Shown here: positions 49,329 to 57,079 of the stretch, piece by piece
How the letters are laid out: each line of letters begins with the position of its first letter
Position numbering within the stretch: the first letter of the stretch is position 1
Origin: Diaphorobacter sp. HDW4B
GTDB lineage: Bacteria > Pseudomonadota > Gammaproteobacteria > Burkholderiales > Burkholderiaceae_C
Direction: 5' to 3'
Assembly (NCBI RefSeq): GCF_011305535.1
Contig: NZ_CP049906.1
Span: 558,001-622,000 of the forward strand
DNA: 64,000 bases
Translations under genes and position numbers: made by a program
Notes under the pieces: model-generated
Told to the model about the DNA's origin: nothing
Database searches by the model: none
The model's input: the letters and a program-made list of their open reading frames with translations, nothing else

Positions 49329-49766
49329 GGCGATACATGCTGTATATAAAACCAGTATAACGTATGGACACACTCGTGTAGTGGACCCGGCCTGAATCGC
49401 AGCTGAACTTGAAATCTGCGCCTATTTTTGCTGTTTATCCTTACTTGTGTTTGTCAGCGGGGAACGTTACATCTCTAGCATGAGGTATCAGTGAAGGGGC
49501 ATGAGTACGGTTTTTCCAGATTGGAGGTGGAGTGCTGTGAAAAGCGACAAGGAGTCGCTTTTCGCTTTGCACGCTGGTCCCTACAGAAAAGGTGGTTCAC
49601 TTGTGCGCTCCAACTCAGAGGAGTTCTGGGACGCTGCTGTTTGTACTTGTCGGAGTAGAGAACGTCATGTAATCCGAATTTGATGCCTGTGAGTCTTTGC
49701 TGCAGCAAGGCCGATTGCGCGGTATTCATACCAAGGCGCTCTCACTGCCCGGATCTGGAAAACTCA
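49329..49766. other. Non-coding stretch between the small membrane gene and the hipBA operators
   Basis: No supported gene. It contains a 10-bp hairpin at 49539-49563. At about 49671-49824 there is a start-less open stretch following a stop (SEFDACESLLQQGRLRGIHT and onward) that may be a gene remnant but is not recognised. Base composition is more AT-rich than the flanks. Confidence 0.4.
49539..49563. other. Perfect 10-bp hairpin GAAAAGCGAC/GTCGCTTTTC
   Basis: Arms at 49539-49548 and 49554-49563 with a 5-base loop, no following T-run beyond the stem. Could be a weak terminator, an RNA element or an old mobile-element end; no gene is close enough to decide. Confidence 0.35.
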
Positions 49767-49790
49767 AATATTTCGGAATTCCGAAATATT
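49767..49790. promoter_or_regulatory. HipB operator O1 (24-bp perfect palindrome)
   Basis: Perfect palindrome centred at 49778.5 with half-site TATTTCGGAA. Related palindromes are centred exactly 49 and 98 bases downstream. Likely bound by the HipB-like repressor. Confidence 0.7.
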
Positions 49791-49817
49791 CACATGCTGC
49801 TGAGGCAGTCAGTGTGA

Positions 49818-49837
49818 AATTATGAAATACCGTAATT
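49818..49837. promoter_or_regulatory. HipB operator O2 (imperfect palindrome)
   Basis: AATTATGAAATACCGTAATT, centred at 49827.5, half-sites AATTATGAAA and AATTACGGTA. It lies just upstream of the proposed -35 element of the hipBA promoter. Confidence 0.62.
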
Positions 49838-49840
49838 GTC

Positions 49841-49869
49841 TTGTACCTGTAGCCTGTACGCCTTAGAAT
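49841..49869 (+). promoter_or_regulatory. hipBA promoter (-35 TTGTAC, 17-bp spacer, -10 TAGAAT)
   Basis: -35 at 49841-49846 and -10 at 49864-49869, with optimal spacing and close to the sigma-70 consensus. It is set between operators O2 and O3, the latter overlapping the -10 and start point, 38 bases before the ATG at 49907. Confidence 0.6.
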
Positions 49870-49887
49870 TTCGGAATTCCATAATTC
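49866..49887. promoter_or_regulatory. HipB operator O3 (imperfect palindrome over the -10)
   Basis: Centred at 49876.5 on GGAATTCC, half-sites AATTTCGGAA and AATTATGGAA. It overlaps the -10 element, so binding here would block RNA polymerase directly. Confidence 0.65.
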
Positions 49888-49906
49888 AAGTAGCAGAGGT
49901 GTGGCC

Positions 49907-50239
49907 ATGCCCAAGTTACGTGATTCCGAAAAAATCGGCGCCGAATCAGAAACGCTTCCCCATAAGCTTGTCGAAGGATGGCCCGTTCAGGACGCGGCTG
50001 ATCTGGGAAAGATCGTCAAGCGTTTCCGCAAGAGTCAAGGTCTCGCCATCGATGATGCAGCGGCGCTGTCGAGCGTGTCTCAGGACAGCTACTCGCGGCT
50101 GGAGCGTGCCTCGGGCGGGATTGGCACGGATCGCCTGTTTGCCATTCTCGACAGTCTGGGACTGGAGATGCAGCTCGTGGACAAGAGCCGAGGCATGCAT
50201 GCTGCGACCAGCGAAATCATCAAACGGTTTGAATCATGA
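49907..50239 (+). CDS. hipB: HipB-like XRE-family antitoxin
   Basis: 110 residues from the ATG at 49907 with AGAGG 7 bases upstream; a GTG at 49901 is less likely. Helix-turn-helix of the Cro/CI type: DLGKIVKRFRKSQGLAIDDA and AALSSVSQDSYSRLERASGG, then TDRLFAILDSLGLEMQLV. It is expected to bind HipA and to repress the operon through the three palindromes upstream. An N-terminal extension of about 30 residues precedes the DNA-binding domain. Its stop overlaps hipA by ATGA. Confidence 0.9.
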   Translation: MPKLRDSEKIGAESETLPHKLVEGWPVQDAADLGKIVKRFRKSQGLAIDDAAALSSVSQDSYSRLERASGGIGTDRLFAILDSLGLEMQLVDKSRGMHAATSEIIKRFES

Positions 50240-51582
50240 GTGTTTTGAAGCTGGCCGTCTGGAGTGACGATGCCCGTGTGGGCGAGATCGGATTTGACAC
50301 AGACGCTGATCTTTGGACCCTTGAATATGACCCGGGATGGATAGCCTCCGACGACAGTTTTCCGTTGTCCCCTCGCCTGCCTCTGAATCTCGCCGCTGGT
50401 GAGACATATGGCTCACAGACGATCCGCCGACTCTTGCAGAATCTCTTGCCGGAAGGCCAGATTCTTGACGATGTGGCCAGGGCCAATGGCGTTGGCAAAG
50501 GCAACGTGTTTGCACTCATTCACGCCTTGGGATCGGAGACCACGGGAGCCTTCCGCTTTCTGCCCATCGATGCCGACGGTCTGAACCAGCCGGAGCCGCC
50601 GCCGCGCGAAGTGACCTTGGCCGAGCTGGATGCCAAATTCAAAGCCCGCAATTGGGAGCCATTTGCCAAGTGGGACGGCCAGGTTCGCATGTCCATAGCG
50701 GGCCAACAGGACAAGATTGCGCTGTATGTCGAGCGGGACCAGGAGGGGCGAATCAGCCGCATGGTCCTTCCGGATGCGCCATACGCTTCCACACATCTCG
50801 TCAAGCCCGAGCCGACCAGCGAGGCGCTGCCCCATCTCGTGGCGAACGAGCACTTCTGCATGAGTTTCGCCAAGAAGCTCGGCTTTCCGGTGGCGAACGT
50901 CGAGATACTGCGCTTGCCGGCGCCTGCCTTGATGATCGAGCGCTTTGACCGCCTTCAGCAAACTCCGTCCAAGAGGGTTCAACGCCTGCACATCATCGAC
51001 GCCTGCCAAGCGTTGGACATGCCCGTCACCGCCAAGTATGAAAAGTCGATGGGGAACCTTGCCGAATACCGCGAGGGGGTGAGCCTTCCCAAACTGTTCA
51101 GCATCATCGACCTCGTGCCAGCGAAGGCCAGAGCCACTTTGGGCATGTTGCGCTGGGTGCTGTTCCAACTGCTTATCAGCAACTTTGACGCACACGGCAA
51201 AAACTTCTCATTCCTGGTTGGCCGAAATCATTTGGAATTGGCCCCTTGGTATGACTTGGTCTGCGTTGCCGCATACCCTGCACTCTCCCAAGAATATGCC
51301 ATGGCGTTTGGAGACACCTTTGCGCAGAGTAAGCTGACACCCTACGAGTTTGGGCACTTCGCTGCGCTGTGCAATCTACCAACGAGTGTTGTGCGCAAGG
51401 AAGCGAGCAAATTGGCAAAAGCAGCCAGTGCTGCCGCTTTCCAGTTGGCCGAGGATGGTCCTTATGAGGGCGAAGAAAAGGAGTTTGTGCAAGGAATTGC
51501 TCAATACATTGCAAAGCAAGCGACATGGCTTGCTGAGTTGGCGGTTAATTTGAGCAAAACGCGGCCCAGCGATTACGAGTGA
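50236..51582 (+). CDS. hipA: HipA-family serine/threonine kinase toxin
   Basis: 448 residues, the usual HipA size. The N-subdomain has LRLPLN-like PRLPLNLAAGETYGSQTIRR and LLQNLLPEGQILDDVA; the activation loop region is QVRMSIAGQQDKIALY; the catalytic loop is LISNFDAHGKNFSFL (Asp base and Asn metal ligand); the metal-binding DFD-like motif is LAPWYDLVC. HipA phosphorylates glutamyl-tRNA synthetase or related targets and promotes dormancy; HipB neutralises it. All catalytic residues are present. The gene ends 28 bases before the convergent dynamin-like gene. Confidence 0.93.
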   Translation: MSVLKLAVWSDDARVGEIGFDTDADLWTLEYDPGWIASDDSFPLSPRLPLNLAAGETYGSQTIRRLLQNLLPEGQILDDVARANGVGKGNVFALIHALGSETTGAFRFLPIDADGLNQPEPPPREVTLAELDAKFKARNWEPFAKWDGQVRMSIAGQQDKIALYVERDQEGRISRMVLPDAPYASTHLVKPEPTSEALPHLVANEHFCMSFAKKLGFPVANVEILRLPAPALMIERFDRLQQTPSKRVQRLHIIDACQALDMPVTAKYEKSMGNLAEYREGVSLPKLFSIIDLVPAKARATLGMLRWVLFQLLISNFDAHGKNFSFLVGRNHLELAPWYDLVCVAAYPALSQEYAMAFGDTFAQSKLTPYEFGHFAALCNLPTSVVRKEASKLAKAASAAAFQLAEDGPYEGEEKEFVQGIAQYIAKQATWLAELAVNLSKTRPSDYE

Positions 51583-51610
51583 AGCGGCGGACGCATCGTT
51601 GTGTATGCGC

Positions 51611-53170
51611 TCAGTAGCGCAGTTTTCGCGTCAGCACGTGAAGATCATGTCCGGCTGATTGCAGCATCGTGAGAAATTGATTGGCCTCTGCATCCACACC
51701 CGACAGAACCGCCTCGCAATGTTCTGCCGCCAGAGTTACGGCTACTGAGAGACTGCTGTGTATCGCATCCTCCAACGCGGAATGCAGGCGTTCATACCCG
51801 ATGACCGCGAGAGCGGGAGCATCGGTAGTGACTGCGTCAGGTCCATCGATCGCTGACTCGAAGCCGATTCCCTGTTCGAGGATCACACGTACCGGAGTCG
51901 ATTGCGGCAGATCGAAGTCGGCAAGAACTGCCCTGCATTGTTGGTCAAGGCACTGTTGCAGCGAGTGCGAAACCTTTGCGAGCGCTCCATCGACGTCTTG
52001 CGCAGGAGCGAACTCTTCGAGCCAGACTGCCAGTTCGGGGACAACCTGCCGCCAGACAGCCTTGACGATGCGCATTTGCTGGTGAGGCAGGTCGGACTGT
52101 GCTTGCTGCAGTCTGCCGCGCAGGGCTTGCAGTGCAGGCACGGTGTGTGCGCTCAATCCGCCAAGCACCACTTCTTCCAGAAAATGCAGTTGGGTTTCAG
52201 CCGGTTTGCGTTGTTTGTAGTCGAGCGCGGGCTGAGCGATCTGCAGCAGTGCGGTGTAGAGGCGCTCGATGCCGGAATCCGCCAAGGATTGCGCGTGAAG
52301 CACGGCCTCGCGCGCCACGTGGGCCGAGACGGACAACGGGGGTTTCTGAAGCGCGGGATTCAGGCCCAGGCTTTGTAGCCTTTCCGATGTGCGGGCTTGC
52401 ACATCGGCTTCCTGCAAGGCGCGGTTGTCTGGTGTCTTGTTGCGAAGAACGCTTTGGATCTCGCCGTCGATCTCGTCTTCTTCGAGAAAATCGCTTCTCG
52501 TGATGATGGGCAGAAGCGGCTTGTTGCGGCGCAGTTCCTGGGCCAGATCGTCGAGTTCCTGCACCTGCCCCGGAGAGGTGGAACTGGTCAGCCAAAGCAC
52601 GGCGTCGGCGCTGTCGAGAAAGCGCTGAGTCAATGCGGCGTTGTCTGCGGTCACCGAATGCAGTCCGGGGGTGTCGAGCAGCACGAGCTTGTTGCCGAGG
52701 CAGACGCCTTGCAATCTTGCGGTGGTCTCGGTTGCCCCCTCGCGGAACGGCTCCTGACTTTCTTGCAGTTGCCCGTTGGTGAGATGGAAGTACTGAACGT
52801 CCTCGCCATGCGCCAGGAATCGCTCTGCCAACAAATTGCACAGCGAGCTCTTGCCCGCGTTGAACTTGCCAAACACCAGAAAGATGACCTTGTTCTCAAA
52901 GCGCTGGGCCAGCGATTGCGCGGGCTGCAGGTTCGCCCACGCGCCCTCCCAGCTTTGGACCTGCGCTTGCAGATCGGCATTGATGCGCTCGCCCTGCTGA
53001 TGGATCTCGCTGTCGGACTTCAAGCCGGGCATCGTCAACGGTGAGGCGCGCAATGCTTCGGCCAGACCTGCTTGCCAAGCGGTGAGTTCACCAAGCACGG
53101 GCTGCAGATCGCGATCGGCAAACCCCAGCGCAGCGATGGCATTCATGAAAGCGCGCTCACTGGTGCTCAT
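51611..53170 (-). CDS. Dynamin-like GTPase 2 of a tandem pair
   Basis: 519 residues. GTPase motifs: G1 VFGKFNAGKSSL, G3 LLDTPGLHS and G4 IITRSDFLEE. The N-terminal 95 residues are helical, and a long helical region follows the GTPase domain with no clear transmembrane paddle. It starts inside the stop of the first GTPase gene (53167-53170). Bacterial dynamin-like proteins often come in such pairs, where the two partners assemble together to remodel or tether membranes, and some protect against phage. The physiological role here is unknown. Confidence 0.83.
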   Translation of the reverse strand: MSTSERAFMNAIAALGFADRDLQPVLGELTAWQAGLAEALRASPLTMPGLKSDSEIHQQGERINADLQAQVQSWEGAWANLQPAQSLAQRFENKVIFLVFGKFNAGKSSLCNLLAERFLAHGEDVQYFHLTNGQLQESQEPFREGATETTARLQGVCLGNKLVLLDTPGLHSVTADNAALTQRFLDSADAVLWLTSSTSPGQVQELDDLAQELRRNKPLLPIITRSDFLEEDEIDGEIQSVLRNKTPDNRALQEADVQARTSERLQSLGLNPALQKPPLSVSAHVAREAVLHAQSLADSGIERLYTALLQIAQPALDYKQRKPAETQLHFLEEVVLGGLSAHTVPALQALRGRLQQAQSDLPHQQMRIVKAVWRQVVPELAVWLEEFAPAQDVDGALAKVSHSLQQCLDQQCRAVLADFDLPQSTPVRVILEQGIGFESAIDGPDAVTTDAPALAVIGYERLHSALEDAIHSSLSVAVTLAAEHCEAVLSGVDAEANQFLTMLQSAGHDLHVLTRKLRY

Positions 53171-54459
53171 GCCTGCTCCAGCACCTGAAGGGATGCGATG
53201 GCGCGCTCCAACTGCTCGACGTGGGCTTGCGTGTCGGTGATCCGATGCGACAGATTCATGCGGTCTTCGGACAGTTCGAAATAGCGCGCGAACTGCTGTT
53301 GAAGGTGCACGCGCCCATCAGGCTCGCAGAACATGCGGCGCAGATCGTCGCGGTATTTGACGGACACGCCCATCACGGCCACCATCACCGTGTCGAGGCT
53401 GCGCACCGAAGTCTGCTGCGCCTGCGGAAGCTCCGTCACGCCATGTTTGACGAGATGGGCATTGATGGCGATGCAGGCGCGCGAGTAGGCAATCTGGATG
53501 TGGGCGCGTTCGCGCTTGCCTGCCGTGAGCTTGAACATGTTCTCGAAGGAGTCGGGCACCAGCGACTGATCCGTTCCGCTGACTTCGAGCACCGGCTGCA
53601 GATCGACGGCGATCTTGTCGAACACGGTGGTCAGCCCCTGCTCGAAATCCGAGCGCTGCTGGTGTTGTTGCGCGAGCGACTCAACGAGTTCCTTCTTGCG
53701 CGCTTTCAAAAGCAGGTCGAGTTCTTCGCCTATTGAGCTGAAAAGCGTCGCAGCTTCATGGGCACGTGCTTGTGGGACTTTGGCCAGGGCTTGGCTCAGC
53801 AGTGATTGCAGCGCAGGAATGCCGCTTTTTTCCACCAACAGTTTCTTGTCGCCCGCAACACCCTGACGATGCCTTGTCGCTGAAACCGCATGAATGGGCA
53901 TCGCGCTCGCCTGTGCGGCAATGGCGCGGCTGACCTGATCAAGCACGGCTGTGTCGGAGAGCTGATCCACCTGCGTGAGAACGAACAGCGTCTGGCGCAG
54001 GGTGCGCTCGTCGTCGCGGCGCAGCGTTTCCAGCAAGGTGCGCTCTCGGGCATCCAGTTCACCCTCTTTGGCAGCGTGGACGAACAGGCGGATATCTGCC
54101 TGCACCCAAGTGGCCTGATGGGCATGTCCATCGTCCTTTTGTTCGATGTCGGCATCGAGGCCGGGCGCATCGAGCCAGCGCACGCCTTGGGTGTCGAACT
54201 CCGAGAGTTCCACCGTCTCGCGCCGGTCGGCGACCGAGAACCGATCAGTGCCGGTCAGCTCGTTGAGCAAGCGGCTCTTGCCATGGTTGTATTTGCCGAT
54301 GACGGTCACCGTGGGCAACGTGTCGGTATTCTTGATGCGCTGAAGGCGCGCCATATCCTGTTTGCGCTCGGGAAGAATGGCCAGCACATTGCGCGCAGCA
54401 TCGTCGAAGAATTGGGTTTCCTGTGCTTCCAGCACAGCATCTGTCTCTGCTTCGGTCAT
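53167..54459 (-). CDS. Dynamin-like GTPase 1 of a tandem pair
   Basis: 430 residues from the ATG at 54459 (MTEAETDAVLEAQ). G1 is VIGKYNHGKSRLLNEL, G3 is WLDAPGLDADIE (DAPG in place of DTPG) and G4 is LTQVDQLSD. A long helical stalk-like region follows. It begins 11 bases after the benE stop, so it may share the ben transcript. It is translationally coupled to the second, larger GTPase, which strongly suggests a hetero-oligomer. Confidence 0.83.
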   Translation of the reverse strand: MTEAETDAVLEAQETQFFDDAARNVLAILPERKQDMARLQRIKNTDTLPTVTVIGKYNHGKSRLLNELTGTDRFSVADRRETVELSEFDTQGVRWLDAPGLDADIEQKDDGHAHQATWVQADIRLFVHAAKEGELDARERTLLETLRRDDERTLRQTLFVLTQVDQLSDTAVLDQVSRAIAAQASAMPIHAVSATRHRQGVAGDKKLLVEKSGIPALQSLLSQALAKVPQARAHEAATLFSSIGEELDLLLKARKKELVESLAQQHQQRSDFEQGLTTVFDKIAVDLQPVLEVSGTDQSLVPDSFENMFKLTAGKRERAHIQIAYSRACIAINAHLVKHGVTELPQAQQTSVRSLDTVMVAVMGVSVKYRDDLRRMFCEPDGRVHLQQQFARYFELSEDRMNLSHRITDTQAHVEQLERAIASLQVLEQA

Positions 54460-54470
54460 GGGTATTTTCT

Positions 54471-55646
54471 TTATTGTTGTTTCGGCGTCGCAGGCTTGGG
54501 TACCAGCCAATATGCGGCCATGCCGAAGACCACACCCCAGAAGGCCGCGCCCAGTCCGAACAGGGTCATGCCCGAGGCGGTGGCCAGAAAGGTGACGACG
54601 GAGGGCTCGATATATGCGCCCTCTTCCACCAGCATGCGGATGTTGGCGACGATGGCTCCGATCAGCGCAAGCCCGGCCAACGCCGCAATCAACGCCGATG
54701 GAAATGCGCTGAACACCTGCACGATGGTGCCCGCGAAGGTTCCGCCGATCAGATAGAAGACGCCGTTGGCGATGCCCGCGACGTAGCGCTTGTTGGGGTC
54801 AGGATGGGAGTCCTTGCCGGTGCACAGCGCCGCCGTGATGGCGGCGAGCACGATGGTGATGCCGCCAAAGCAGGCCGTCAGCAATGAGGCCAGCCCCGTG
54901 CCGGTGACCACGGCTCGGGACGGAGTGCGATAGCCCGCAAGCTGCAGCACCGCCATTCCGGGCAGGTATTGGCCCGTCAGGCTCACCAGCACCAGCGGCA
55001 CGGTGAAGCTGAGGAACACGCCGAGATCGAACTGCGGTGTGACAAACACGGGCTTGGCCATCGACAGGCTGAGCGCTTCCAGATGCGTCTTACCCAGTCC
55101 GAAGGCCACGGCAAAGCCGGTGAGCGCGACGATGACGACGGCGTAACGCGGCCAGAAGCGCTTGCTGATGAGGTAGGCCGCGATCATGGCGAAGACCAGA
55201 CTGGGCATGTCCATGGTCGCGCGAAATGCCTGAATGCCGAATTGGAAAAGAATGCCCGCCATCATCCCGGCGGCAATGCCCTTGGGGATGAAATTCACTA
55301 TTTTTTCAAACCAGCCGGAGACGCCGATCACGATGACGATGAGCGCTGCAGTGAGATACGCACCCACCACTTCGGGCATGGTGACGTTGAGCATGAGGCT
55401 GAGCAGCAGCGCCGTTCCGGGTGCGGACCACGCGGTGATGATGGGCTGCTTGAGCCACCAGCTCAGCAGCAGCCCGCTCACCCCGGCACCCATGGAGATG
55501 GCCCAGATCCACGAGGTCAGCTCGGTGCTGGAGATATGCCCGACCTGCGCCGCCTGAATGAAGATGACCAGCGGGCCCGCATAGGAGATCAGCACGGCCA
55601 GAAACCCCGCTACCCAGGCCGTGATGCTTGCATCTTTCAACGCCAT
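54471..55646 (-). CDS. benE: Benzoate/H+ symporter (BenE family)
   Basis: 391 residues, about 11-12 membrane segments. Family words: SYAGPLVIFIQAAQVGHIS, SWIWAISMGAGVSGL, PIITAWSAPGTALL, PGMAVLQLAGYRTP and CTGKDSHPDPNKRYVAGIANG. BenE proteins take up benzoate with a proton at the inner membrane. It is downstream of two AAHS transporters and benABCD in the leftward cluster. Confidence 0.94.
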   Translation of the reverse strand: MALKDASITAWVAGFLAVLISYAGPLVIFIQAAQVGHISSTELTSWIWAISMGAGVSGLLLSWWLKQPIITAWSAPGTALLLSLMLNVTMPEVVGAYLTAALIVIVIGVSGWFEKIVNFIPKGIAAGMMAGILFQFGIQAFRATMDMPSLVFAMIAAYLISKRFWPRYAVVIVALTGFAVAFGLGKTHLEALSLSMAKPVFVTPQFDLGVFLSFTVPLVLVSLTGQYLPGMAVLQLAGYRTPSRAVVTGTGLASLLTACFGGITIVLAAITAALCTGKDSHPDPNKRYVAGIANGVFYLIGGTFAGTIVQVFSAFPSALIAALAGLALIGAIVANIRMLVEEGAYIEPSVVTFLATASGMTLFGLGAAFWGVVFGMAAYWLVPKPATPKQQ

Positions 55647-55702
55647 GTCTGTCTCCGTTCTGTCTCCGTTATGGCCCTCTTATGGGGCCAAGCACAAAAT
55701 GC

Positions 55703-57049
55703 TCAATGTGCAGCCGATGGTGCCGTGCCGGGCGTAACGTGGTTGAGCTTGAGGCACAGCACTGCAATGCCTGCGCCGATCAGCGGCACGGCCAGCGCCA
55801 TGAAGAAGCCCTGTGGTCCGCCCGCTGCGAGGAAGGTGCCGCCAATGGCCGACCCCAGTATCGCACCCATGCGCCCCATGCCGATGGACCAGCCCGTGGC
55901 CGTGGCGCGCAAGGCGGTGGGGTAGGCCCCGGCGATCAGGTAGTTCAGCGCGATCTGCTGGCCGCCGATGCCGAACCCAGCCACGCCGATCAGCACATAC
56001 ACCAGTGCCCAGTTCTGCCCCGCAAAGCCCAAGCCCAGTGCCACGGCGATGCCGATGGCGAACATCACCGTCAGCAGTTTGCGCGTGTTCAGACGCGGCA
56101 GCATGAACGACAGCGGAATCGCGCAGAGGATGAACACGGCGTTGACGATGACGGTGCCCATGGGCGCATCCTGTGCGGGCAGGCCTGCCGCCTTGAGCAC
56201 GGTGGGCAGCCACGACAGCAGCATGAACCAGGCTACCCAGTTCAGCAGATAGATGCTCCAGATCGCAATGGTCTTGCCCGCATTGCCTTCGCTGAACAAG
56301 GCGCGCAGGCTGGCACGGGCCACGGCTGTTTCTGGAACGGTGTAGCGCGCGTCGCCCGGCGGCGGTGTGCTGACGATCTTCGCGAGCATTCTGGCGATGT
56401 AGCGCTGCCCGTCAGCATCTCCGCGTGTCGCCCGGAAATGCAGCGACTCCGGCAACACCAGCGCCACGATGGCCAGCGTCACCAGCGGTGCCACACCGCC
56501 GACGATGAAGATGCCTTCCCAGCCGATCACCGGCAACATGCGTGCAGCGAGCAAGCCACCGATCATTGCACCGGCTGGCAGGCCGAGCAGCACGCCGGTC
56601 ATGATGGCACCGCGCAGACGGGCCGGGCCATATTCGGCGGCCAGAGCCAGCAGAACGGGCGTGCAGCCGCCCATGCCCAGCCCCGCGAGAAAGCGCAGAA
56701 CGAGGATATGGTTGGTGTCCTTGGACCAGGCAGTGGCCAAGGTGGACACACCAAAAATCAGCAGGCAAAGCATGATGGTGGGACGACGGCCAATCCGGTC
56801 CCCCACCATGCCCATCGTCATGGCCCCAATGGTCATGCCGACGATGCCTGCCGTCAGAATCGGCGCCAGCGATCCGGCAGGAAGCTGAAACGCCGCCAGA
56901 ATCGCCGGGCCAGTGAAGGCGATGGCCTGTGTGTCGAAGCCATCGAACAGTGCAATGACAAAGCACAGCACCAGGATTCGCCATTGAAAGCCGCCCAGTC
57001 GCTCTCGATCGATCAAGGTCGGAATGGCCAGTGTCGCTTGCGTGTTCAT
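55703..57049 (-). CDS. AAHS-family aromatic acid:H+ symporter (MFS)
   Basis: 448 residues, 12 predicted membrane segments. AAHS signature in the first segment, LVLCFVIALFDGFDTQAIAF (the DGFDT acid-binding motif), and the loop MGMVGDRIGRRPTIM. It differs clearly from the neighbouring BenK-like transporter, so it may carry another aromatic acid such as a hydroxybenzoate or muconate. It lies between benE and the second transporter with gaps of 30-57 bases. Confidence 0.88.
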   Translation of the reverse strand: MNTQATLAIPTLIDRERLGGFQWRILVLCFVIALFDGFDTQAIAFTGPAILAAFQLPAGSLAPILTAGIVGMTIGAMTMGMVGDRIGRRPTIMLCLLIFGVSTLATAWSKDTNHILVLRFLAGLGMGGCTPVLLALAAEYGPARLRGAIMTGVLLGLPAGAMIGGLLAARMLPVIGWEGIFIVGGVAPLVTLAIVALVLPESLHFRATRGDADGQRYIARMLAKIVSTPPPGDARYTVPETAVARASLRALFSEGNAGKTIAIWSIYLLNWVAWFMLLSWLPTVLKAAGLPAQDAPMGTVIVNAVFILCAIPLSFMLPRLNTRKLLTVMFAIGIAVALGLGFAGQNWALVYVLIGVAGFGIGGQQIALNYLIAGAYPTALRATATGWSIGMGRMGAILGSAIGGTFLAAGGPQGFFMALAVPLIGAGIAVLCLKLNHVTPGTAPSAAH

Positions 57050-57079
57050 TGCAGGTTCTCCGTGACGTGGCGTTGTGCT

